In this document: positions 6,332 to 12,326 of the stretch, piece by piece
How positions within the stretch are numbered: position 1 is the stretch's first letter
How the letters are laid out: every line of letters begins with the position of its first letter
IMG/VR virus record: IMGVR_UViG_3300033991_000114
Span: 1 to 24,984 of that record
Strand: one strand, 5' to 3'
From: a virus
DNA length: 24,984 nucleotides
Notes under the pieces: generated by a model
Told to the model about the DNA's origin: nothing
The model's input: the letters and a program-made list of their open reading frames with translations, nothing else
Database searches by the model: none
Translations under genes and position numbers: made by a program

Positions 6332-8213
6332 TAATTCTAAAATTTTAGAATATTTTAAAAGCAAAATAGAAAATTTTGAAAAAACAACAAAGCGAGGAAG
6401 TTTTTTATTTACTTGTCCAAATATTAAAAATCATAAATTTGTTGCAAAATCTCCTACAGCTACATTCATTCCAGGAACAGATAATAAAATTTATTGTTTA
6501 AATTGTGGTTGGAAGGGAACTCTTTATGACGCTGTAAGATTATTAGAAAATAATCCTTTATTAAATAATGATAAGATAATTTCTTTACTAACAAATTCTT
6601 TTGGAATGGATATTTATCCTGAATTAGATTATTATGAGAAGTATGGATGGAGTTTATTTGTTATTGCAAAAAATAGCAAAAAACCAATTAAAGATGAACA
6701 TTGGAGAGAAGAAGAATTTAATTCTAAAGACAAATCCAAATGGATAGAATGGTTAGAAGCAGGAAATAATTTAGCTGTTAATTGCGAATTTAGTAATGTA
6801 ATGATAGTTGATTTTGATGACAAAGAAATTTCTCCCGAATTTGAAGTTTTGAAAAATGAATTAAAGAAAATGTTAGAAGATAACAAAACATTAATACAGA
6901 ATACTCCGAGAGGAGGCAAACATTACGTTTTCCAATTTGATGGAGACCTTTGTTTTAAACAAAAAGTCGATTTAGGTGGATTAAAAATAGATACACGAAC
7001 TCATAAAGGTTATTTTTTAGTATCTCCTTCTAAAATAAATAATCTTAATTATAATTGGGTTAATCTTGGTTCTGACATTAAAAGTGTCAGTCCAGAATTA
7101 AAATCTAAGTTATTGGAATTATTAAAGGTAGAATCGGGTAGAAAATCTGAAATGTCATCGGAAATGTCGCAACAAATAGAAGAAATAAAACAAATCAAAG
7201 AAGGTGGTAGAAATGATTTATTGGTTTCTTTGGGAGGATTATTGACTAAATCTCTTTCTTCGCAACAAACTGAATTTGTTCTTTCAATAATAAATCAAAA
7301 ATTTATGAAACCCCCATTACCACAATTTGAATTAAAAGCAATGATGGGAAGTTTGGAAGGTTATAAAGCAACAGAAGAACAAACTCAGGAACAAGCAATT
7401 TATAAAGCCTGTCAAGTAATCCAAACTGACATTGGAGCAAAAGATATAATAGACCATGTTTTTCCTGGGGATAATAAAAAGAGAGCAATAGTGGATAAGT
7501 ATCTTGCTAAATTTCATAAAGAAGGAAAATTAAGTAGACGAGGTAGAGGTCGTTATGATTGCAAACAAAAAGTAGAATGGGTTAATGAATTTCAAGAACA
7601 ATCAAAGGAAATAAATTATAAAATTCCTTATTTTGATGATGTGGCTTATTTTAGAAATGGTGATATTATTCTTATTGGTGCTCCTACAGGCAGAGGAAAG
7701 ACCACAATCGCCATTAATTTTATTAAACAAATGAGAGCACAAGGAATAACTCCATTTTATCTTTCGTTGGAAGCAGGTAGTCGCCACGAAAAAACTGCTC
7801 AATTATTAGGTCTTACTCAAAAAGATTATTATATTCCAAAAGAAATAGTGAACAATCCATTACAAATAGAAATAGAACCAAATTCATTTAGTATTATAGA
7901 TTGGCTCTATTTTGGTGATGATTTTGCTCAAACTCAAGCGGTATTTAAACATCTCAACGACGAAATGGTTAGAAAAGGTGGTATTTTAGTTGTTTTTACT
8001 CAATTAAAAGAAGATTATAATTATTTTGCAGTAAATTTAGTAAAATCATTTCCTCGATTTGCTGCCAGATTTATTTATGATGATGAAACAGGAGTTGTAA
8101 GTCATTTTCAAGTAGATAAAATTACTGACCCTAAAGGGCATTATCAAAATGCTATAATAAGTACCGAATTTAATTTTGAGACCAAAGAATTAATTAAGAA
8201 AAATAACCTATAA
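6324..8213 (+). CDS. Primase-helicase: zinc ribbon, AEP Prim-Pol domain and RecA-like helicase domain
   Basis: The 629-residue protein starts with a CHC2-like zinc ribbon (Cys31, His37, Cys58, Cys61, then GWKGTLYDAV). About residues 105-260 form an archaeo-eukaryotic primase (Prim-Pol) domain with all three motifs: VDFDD (Asp163, Asp165), GGKHYVF (His200) and KIDTR (Asp223). A PriCT-like helical segment follows near 290-350. The C-terminal part is a RecA/DnaB-type ATPase with Walker A GAPTGRGKTT (452-460, Lys459), LSLEAG, and a Walker B-like SIIDWL. Together it would make primers and unwind DNA at the fork. It is a fusion of AEP primase with an SF4-like helicase rather than the T7/T4 TOPRIM arrangement, and it lies upstream of the family B polymerase. 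Confidence 0.88.
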   Translation: MFDNSKILEYFKSKIENFEKTTKRGSFLFTCPNIKNHKFVAKSPTATFIPGTDNKIYCLNCGWKGTLYDAVRLLENNPLLNNDKIISLLTNSFGMDIYPELDYYEKYGWSLFVIAKNSKKPIKDEHWREEEFNSKDKSKWIEWLEAGNNLAVNCEFSNVMIVDFDDKEISPEFEVLKNELKKMLEDNKTLIQNTPRGGKHYVFQFDGDLCFKQKVDLGGLKIDTRTHKGYFLVSPSKINNLNYNWVNLGSDIKSVSPELKSKLLELLKVESGRKSEMSSEMSQQIEEIKQIKEGGRNDLLVSLGGLLTKSLSSQQTEFVLSIINQKFMKPPLPQFELKAMMGSLEGYKATEEQTQEQAIYKACQVIQTDIGAKDIIDHVFPGDNKKRAIVDKYLAKFHKEGKLSRRGRGRYDCKQKVEWVNEFQEQSKEINYKIPYFDDVAYFRNGDIILIGAPTGRGKTTIAINFIKQMRAQGITPFYLSLEAGSRHEKTAQLLGLTQKDYYIPKEIVNNPLQIEIEPNSFSIIDWLYFGDDFAQTQAVFKHLNDEMVRKGGILVVFTQLKEDYNYFAVNLVKSFPRFAARFIYDDETGVVSHFQVDKITDPKGHYQNAIISTEFNFETKELIKKNNL

Positions 8214-8215
8214 AG

Positions 8216-8545
8216 ATGATACCTAAAGGTAAAATGTTAGAGATTTATTGTGCTGAGAAACTTCAAGACATATTTCAAGAAAATCCGCCCATACGCCCCA
8301 CAAAGGCTTCTTCTGGTGGCTTACATAATACAGAAATAGCCGATATAAATAGCCAAAATGTATTTGTAGAATGTAAATCCCATAAGGGAAAATGGTTCTC
8401 TAAAAAGATTTGGACTAAATTAATTGATTCTCTTCCTTTTGGAACAAATAAAATACCTCTTTATGTCATTGAACATGAAATAGAAGGAAAATTAATTATG
8501 TTATCATTTGCAGATTTTTGTAAATTATTGGGGAATAAAAAATGA
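8216..8545 (+). CDS. PD-(D/E)XK nuclease, resolvase-like
   Basis: The 109-residue protein has the short nuclease core: GKMLEIYCAEKL helix with Glu9, RPTKASSGG, AD(43)I, then FVE(52)CK(54)SHKGKWF, and a last strand-helix unit. Asp43...Glu52-x-Lys54 is the PD-(D/E)XK signature, and the A-S-S-G-G segment with VECKSH is seen in phage RecB-like and Holliday-junction-resolvase-like nucleases. It follows the primase-helicase by 2 bases, so it is likely a recombination or repair nuclease. The substrate cannot be told from sequence. A second resolvase candidate is at 14744. Confidence 0.75.
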   Translation: MIPKGKMLEIYCAEKLQDIFQENPPIRPTKASSGGLHNTEIADINSQNVFVECKSHKGKWFSKKIWTKLIDSLPFGTNKIPLYVIEHEIEGKLIMLSFADFCKLLGNKK

Positions 8546-8739
8546 AAAAAACAAAAGTTTTGGGTAATATTAAAGTAATTAAATTTAAAGCGGAAGCAAT
8601 ATTACGAAGAGAAGTTATGGAAGCGAATTGTTCTAATTTTACAGAATTGGCAGATAAAATGGCTGAAGGAATTATTAATATTTGTAATGAAATTATAAAT
8701 AAAAAGGAGTTTATAAATGAAAAAAAGATTAAAAGATAA
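8542..8739 (+). CDS. Small protein of unknown function
   Basis: A 65-residue protein starting with ATGA overlap to the nuclease gene. A basic strand (VLGNIKVIKFKAEA) is followed by helices with NFTELADKMAEGIINICNEII and a Lys-rich end. No motif identifies a family. Its final codons hold an AAGGAG box that serves the next gene. Confidence 0.55.
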   Translation: MKKTKVLGNIKVIKFKAEAILRREVMEANCSNFTELADKMAEGIINICNEIINKKEFINEKKIKR

Positions 8740-8932
8740 AATTTGGCGAGATATAACAATAAAAATAGACCGATTAGTTGAACAATATCAAGATAATATA
8801 GGTATAGAAAATAAATGTGTTGCTTTTTTAGTTACAATTGAGCATGGACAAGGAAGAAAAACAATGTTCAGAGCAAATAATGAAAAAGAACTGTGGAAAG
8901 AAATTAAACATTTCGCAATGGTCTATAAATAA
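8717..8932 (+). CDS. Small basic protein of unknown function
   Basis: A 71-residue protein with SD box AAAAGGAG upstream, overlapping the previous gene by 23 bases. It begins with basic helix KKRLKDKIWRDITIKIDRLVEQY, then a strand (VAFLVTIEHG), and ends with a helix (EKELWKEIKHFAMVY). The fold is possibly a small alpha-beta unit. I do not recognise it. Confidence 0.55.
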   Translation: MKKRLKDKIWRDITIKIDRLVEQYQDNIGIENKCVAFLVTIEHGQGRKTMFRANNEKELWKEIKHFAMVYK

Positions 8933-8946
8933 AGGAGAAATAAAAA

Positions 8947-9180
8947 ATGATAAAAAAAGGTAAATTTGCAGTAGAGAAAGTAAAATATAAGGATGGAATC
9001 GGATGTTGTATTTGGTATATTATTGACAAAAAACATCCTGATACTGGATTGTGTTGGGATTTTGCTTATGAAGATTTAGATACTATTTTGGAACTCTTAA
9101 CAAAATTGAAAACATTAAAGCCAATAATTTATAAGGAGATAAAAGATGGGAAGAAAAAAAGGAAGATAATAAAGATTTAA
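8947..9180 (+). CDS. Small protein of unknown function
   Basis: A 77-residue protein with a good SD box (AAAGGAGAA). It has a strand-rich part with GIGCCIWYIIDKKHPDTGLCWDF and a helix DLDTILELLTKL, then a very basic tail. Two adjacent Cys and a third farther on do not make a clear zinc site. Function unknown. Confidence 0.55.
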   Translation: MIKKGKFAVEKVKYKDGIGCCIWYIIDKKHPDTGLCWDFAYEDLDTILELLTKLKTLKPIIYKEIKDGKKKRKIIKI

Positions 9181-9260
9181 AAAATAGTTTAATTAAATTT
9201 ATGGAAGAAAGAAAAATAGACCCAGAAATTCAAGAAATAATTAAAGAGGAGATAAAATAA
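9146..9260 (+). pseudogene. Possible 37-residue gene broken by a one-base change in an A-run
   Basis: AAGGAGAT with good spacing precedes ATG at 9146, but the frame stops after seven codons (MGRKKGR). Removing one A from the A7 run at 9153-9159 would open a frame through EDNKDLKNSLIKFM, EERKIDPEIQ and on to TAA at 9258-9260, which overlaps the RNA ligase ATG in the TAATG manner used elsewhere. Without the shift only a 19-residue ORF starting at 9201 fits. It may be a mutation, a homopolymer read error, or slippage during expression. Confidence 0.35.
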
Positions 9261-9961
9261 TGGAAAAATCAGAATTATATTGTAGTTGCGAGATTTGTAG
9301 AGGTGGATTAATTCAACATCCAATTGGAGATTTAAGTTTTACACAAAATTTTCCCGAATTTAAAGAATTCAAAAAAATTCCCAGACTTTCAAGAGAAATA
9401 ATAATTACTGAAAAAATCGATGGAACTAATGGAGTTATTTTTATTGATGAAAATAATAACATTTTTGCTGGCTCTCGCAATAGATGGCTCTGGGGTTCTA
9501 TTCAAGATGAAATTCATAATGATAATATGGGCTTTGCTGCTTGGGTAAAAGCCAATAAAGAAGAATTATTAAAATTAGGTAAAGGTTATCATTATGGAGA
9601 ATGGTGGGGAAAAGGAATACAAAGAGGTTATGGATTAAATGAAAAGAGATTTTCTTTATTTAATGTAGGTAGATGGTGCATGTGGAATGAAGAACCAAAA
9701 TTAATAAGTATAAATCCAAAAACAAAAGAAGAAAAATATCAAGAAAGAGCACCAAAATGTTGCCATATAGTTCCTATTCTTTATGAAGGAATATTTAGTG
9801 AAGAACAAATAATTTTAGCATTAGCCAATCTTTCTATAGGGGGAAGCATAGTTACTCTTGATTTTATGAATCCAGAAGGAATAGTAATTTATCATAAATC
9901 TGGAAATTATTATTTTAAAAAGACAATAGAAAATGATGATAAAGCTAAGGGAGAAATTTAG
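9260..9961 (+). CDS. RNA ligase, nucleotidyltransferase superfamily
   Basis: The 233-residue protein has the ligase motifs in order: I, TEKIDGTNG (Lys52, the residue that would carry AMP); Ia, AGSRNRWLWG; III, HYGEWWGKGIQRGY followed by FSLFNV; IV, PEGIVIY; V, FKKT near the end. This pattern fits the PF09414 RNA ligase group. Such enzymes seal RNA ends and in phages counter host tRNA-cleaving defences. The N-terminus has an extra CSCEIC segment of unknown role. The size lacks room for a large C-terminal domain. The cREC protein at 11399 may work in the same repair pathway. Its stop overlaps the GTG of the next gene. Confidence 0.82.
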   Translation: MEKSELYCSCEICRGGLIQHPIGDLSFTQNFPEFKEFKKIPRLSREIIITEKIDGTNGVIFIDENNNIFAGSRNRWLWGSIQDEIHNDNMGFAAWVKANKEELLKLGKGYHYGEWWGKGIQRGYGLNEKRFSLFNVGRWCMWNEEPKLISINPKTKEEKYQERAPKCCHIVPILYEGIFSEEQIILALANLSIGGSIVTLDFMNPEGIVIYHKSGNYYFKKTIENDDKAKGEI

Positions 9962-10215
9962 TGAAGATAATCGCTAAAAATTTTCAATTATTTAAGTCCG
10001 CAGAATTTACTTTAGGCAAACTTAATGCTATTACAGGAACAAATTTAGACAATCTTAAAAATTCCAGTAATGGCTGCGGAAAATCTACTTTATGTAAAAA
10101 TATTATAACTTTTGTTCTTTATGGCGATATTCCTGGCTTATCACAAGATAAAATAATAAGAGATGATGAAAAAGAAATGTTAGAAATAGGCAAATTATTA
10201 TATAAAAAGGAGTAA
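9961..10215 (+). CDS. Orphan N-terminal ATPase lobe of an SbcC/gp46-like protein
   Basis: An 84-residue protein starting with GTG in a TAGTG overlap. It aligns with the first ~80 residues of SbcC at 21132: KNFQLFKSAEF versus INFQLFKEAEI, then ITGTN versus ITGIN, Walker A NGCGKST versus NGAGKTS, FVLYGDIPGLSQDKIIRDDEKE versus FVLFGEVTNLTLKDLIRIEEKE. It then stops; there is no coiled coil, zinc hook, signature or Walker B. By itself it cannot be a complete ABC ATPase. It may be a relic of an ancestral sbcC here, or a small protein that binds or interferes with SbcC heads. Its last codons form the SD box of the recombinase gene. Confidence 0.75.
   Translation: MKIIAKNFQLFKSAEFTLGKLNAITGTNLDNLKNSSNGCGKSTLCKNIITFVLYGDIPGLSQDKIIRDDEKEMLEIGKLLYKKE
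9979..9995 (+). repeat. 17-bp exact repeat shared with the SbcC gene
   Basis: AATTTTCAATTATTTAA at 9979-9995 is identical to 21159-21175. Both copies encode the NFQLF segment at the start of the two SbcC-like proteins, so this is best read as a trace of gene duplication or of codon constraint rather than an attachment site. Confidence 0.7.
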
Positions 10216-10218
10216 GGA

Positions 10219-11211
10219 ATGAATAAAAGAGGTAGACCTAAGAAACTGTTAAGTCAAAATTTAATAATAGAATCAGAGAAAAAAATCATAGAAGAAGATA
10301 CAAATCCCAATTTACGAAGAATTGTTAATGATTTGAGTAAAACTTTTGGACATGAAATTATTCATTTTGCTTCTGAAGAACCAGAAAGAGAAAGAATACC
10401 CACAGGAATACCCGAATTGGATAAAATGATAAAAGGATTTCCTTCGGGAGCATTTTCTGTTATTTGGGGAAATAAAGGCAGCACAAAATCCACAACTGCA
10501 CTTTATTTAATTGCTCAGGCTCAAAGATTGGGTAAGACTTGCCTTTATTTAGATTTGGAAACCTCGTTTGACAATTCATGGGCAGATAAATGTGGAATAG
10601 ATAGAAGTAAATTATTAATAGGGCATTTTGAAAATGCTGAACAAGCATTAGATACAGCAATAAAAATGAGCAAAGAAAAAGTAATAGATGTAATTATACT
10701 CGACTCGGTGCAATCTTTGAGTCCTGAAGGAGAACAGGAGACAAAAAAAGGTGAAGAAAAATCTACAGGCGACGAAACTATGGCATTATTGGCTCGTAGA
10801 TTATCTCAATTTTTTAGAATGGATGCAGCAGGAAATTATAAAGGTAATGTAACTTTCATTCTTATTGGGCAAAGTAGAATGGATTTGGGAGGTTACATAA
10901 AATTAGAAAAATTATCGGGTGGCAAAGCACTTGCTCATTGGGCTACACTTATTATTAAGGCATATAGGTCAAGTAAAGCAGATGCCCCCCATTTTAAATT
11001 TAAAATAGGAGATAAAAATAAATCATTTCCTATAGGATTTGAAATTTGTTATCGTTTGGAAAAAAAGAAAATTTCTGAAACAGCTCCAGAAGAAACAGAA
11101 GTAAGAACTAATTTTTATAATGAGTTTGGTTTTCGCAAACCATCAAATAAAGAGATTGAAACTCTTTATGCAGACTGGATAAATTTTGAAAAAGAAGAAC
11201 AGGAGGAATGA
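10219..11211 (+). CDS. uvsX: UvsX/RecA-like recombinase with AT-hook-like N-terminus
   Basis: The 330-residue protein has a RecA-type core: IPTGIPELDKMIKGFPSGAFSVIWG, Walker A GNKGSTKST (84-92, Lys90), YLDLETSFD, Walker B VIILDSVQSL, a loop with GDETMALLARRLSQFF, ILIGQSR, and the GGKALAHWATLI region. The P-loop lacks the usual Gly before Lys, as in phage T4 UvsX, which supports UvsX rather than bacterial RecA. Such proteins coat single-stranded DNA and carry out strand exchange, here probably with SbcC/SbcD and the resolvases. Residues 3-8 (KRGRPKK region) match an AT-hook core. SD boxes AAAGGAG and AAGGA lie upstream. A UvsY-type partner is not clearly identified. Confidence 0.88.
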   Translation: MNKRGRPKKLLSQNLIIESEKKIIEEDTNPNLRRIVNDLSKTFGHEIIHFASEEPERERIPTGIPELDKMIKGFPSGAFSVIWGNKGSTKSTTALYLIAQAQRLGKTCLYLDLETSFDNSWADKCGIDRSKLLIGHFENAEQALDTAIKMSKEKVIDVIILDSVQSLSPEGEQETKKGEEKSTGDETMALLARRLSQFFRMDAAGNYKGNVTFILIGQSRMDLGGYIKLEKLSGGKALAHWATLIIKAYRSSKADAPHFKFKIGDKNKSFPIGFEICYRLEKKKISETAPEETEVRTNFYNEFGFRKPSNKEIETLYADWINFEKEEQEE

Positions 11212-11402
11212 TGAGAAAAACTTTTTATTTATTAAATCAAAAAATTTATTTAGAAATAATTTATGTTTTATTTAGTTATAGATGGGCATTACCTTTATGT
11301 ATTCAATTTTGTAGTTTACAAGATTTAAGAAATCAAGATTATGAAGCAGTATCTATTGAAATTTTTAATATAGAAATCATTATAGGAATTAATATTAAAT
11401 GA
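11208..11402 (+). CDS. Small protein of unknown function
   Basis: A 64-residue protein with a GGAGG box and ATGA overlaps at both ends. It has two hydrophobic stretches (IYLEIIYVLFSYRWALPL and IEIFNIEIIIGI) separated by LQDLRNQDYEAVS. It may be a small alpha-beta protein rather than a membrane one, since a charged stretch lies between. No family with a known role recognised. Confidence 0.55.
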   Translation: MMRKTFYLLNQKIYLEIIYVLFSYRWALPLCIQFCSLQDLRNQDYEAVSIEIFNIEIIIGINIK

Positions 11403-11755
11403 AAATCCTAATTCTCGAAGATAATCCATATCGTATTGAACAATTTAGAAAATTATTTAAATATCAGGATATTATTATTTCTGAAACAGTAGATAATGCT
11501 AAGGAATGGTGTAAAAGAGAAGTATTTGATGCTCTTTGGTTAGACCATGATTTAAATGGAAGAATTTGGGAAGATTCCCAAGAAGAAAATTCTGGCTATC
11601 AATTTGTAAAATGGTTAGTGGATAATGGGCTACAGAAAAAAAGTTTAAATTATATCCATTCTATGAATCCAATAGGTGCGAATAGAATGTTAAATTATTT
11701 ATTAGATAATGGAAGAGATGGCATTTGGATTCCTTATCATTTAATAAAATTTTAA
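11399..11755 (+). CDS. Cyclic-phosphate processing receiver-like (cREC) domain protein
   Basis: The 118-residue protein starts MKILILEDNPYRIEQF, followed by a middle strand with LWLDHDLNGRIW, then NSGYQFVKWL and YIHSMNPIGANRM. The LEDN, LDHDL..R.W, ENSGY and HSMNP(I/V)GA motifs mark the cREC family, a receiver-fold group proposed to act on cyclic phosphate ends of RNA. Unlike response regulators it has His/Asp-rich active-site motifs and no output domain. Association with RNA ligases in repair operons has been suggested, and the RNA ligase at 9260 lies 1.4 kb upstream in the same transcript. The enzymatic role is predicted from family studies, not shown here. Confidence 0.75.
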   Translation: MKILILEDNPYRIEQFRKLFKYQDIIISETVDNAKEWCKREVFDALWLDHDLNGRIWEDSQEENSGYQFVKWLVDNGLQKKSLNYIHSMNPIGANRMLNYLLDNGRDGIWIPYHLIKF

Positions 11756-11756
11756 G

Positions 11757-12326
11757 ATGAAAAAATGTAAAATTTGTAATCGTAATTTTATTCCAAATAT
11801 AAATCAAAAATATTGTTCTGATTTGTGTAAAACACAAGCAAAAAGAAAATATCAAAAACAATACCGTAAATTACATAGAAGAAAAATTATTAAAATGCAA
11901 AAAGAATATTACTATTCAAATAGAAAAAAGTTATTAAAAAAGAAAAAGATTTATCGTCAAACTCATATAAAACAGATACTTATTACTAACGAAAAATATA
12001 GATTAGATAAATCTAAAACAGATATAAATTTTAAATTAAAAAGATATTTAAGAGCAAGGATTTGGTTTGCATTAAAGGGTATCGCTAAATCAGCAAAAAC
12101 TATGAAATTGATAAGTTGTTCTATTGAATTTTTAAAGAAACATCTCGAAAAACAGTTTAAAAAAGGTATGAACTGGAAAAATTACGGTAAATGGCATATT
12201 GACCATATTAAACCATGCTGTCAATTTGATTTATCTAAATTAAATGAACAGAAGAAATGCTTTAATTATAAAAATTTACAGCCTTTATGGGCTATTGATA
12301 ATTTAGAAAAAAATAAATATGCTTAA
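11757..12326 (+). CDS. HNH-type homing endonuclease, paralog 3 of 3
   Basis: The 189-residue protein begins with a Cys finger (CKICNRNF, YCSDLC), has a very basic middle of Lys/Arg/Tyr helices, and ends with the shared block SCSIEFLKKHLEKQF, GMNWKNYG, WHIDHIKPCCQFDL, CFNYKNLQPLWA. The WHIDHI site is intact. Part of the linker before NYG/WHIDH is shorter than in paralog 1. It is inserted directly before the DNA polymerase gene and overlaps it by 8 bases, the position preferred by homing nucleases that target conserved replication genes. Confidence 0.84.
   Translation: MKKCKICNRNFIPNINQKYCSDLCKTQAKRKYQKQYRKLHRRKIIKMQKEYYYSNRKKLLKKKKIYRQTHIKQILITNEKYRLDKSKTDINFKLKRYLRARIWFALKGIAKSAKTMKLISCSIEFLKKHLEKQFKKGMNWKNYGKWHIDHIKPCCQFDLSKLNEQKKCFNYKNLQPLWAIDNLEKNKYA

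Noticed and set aside
9979-9995. Attachment site or recombination repeat with 21159-21175
   Set aside because: Both copies encode the same NFQLF segment in paralogous proteins, which explains the identity.
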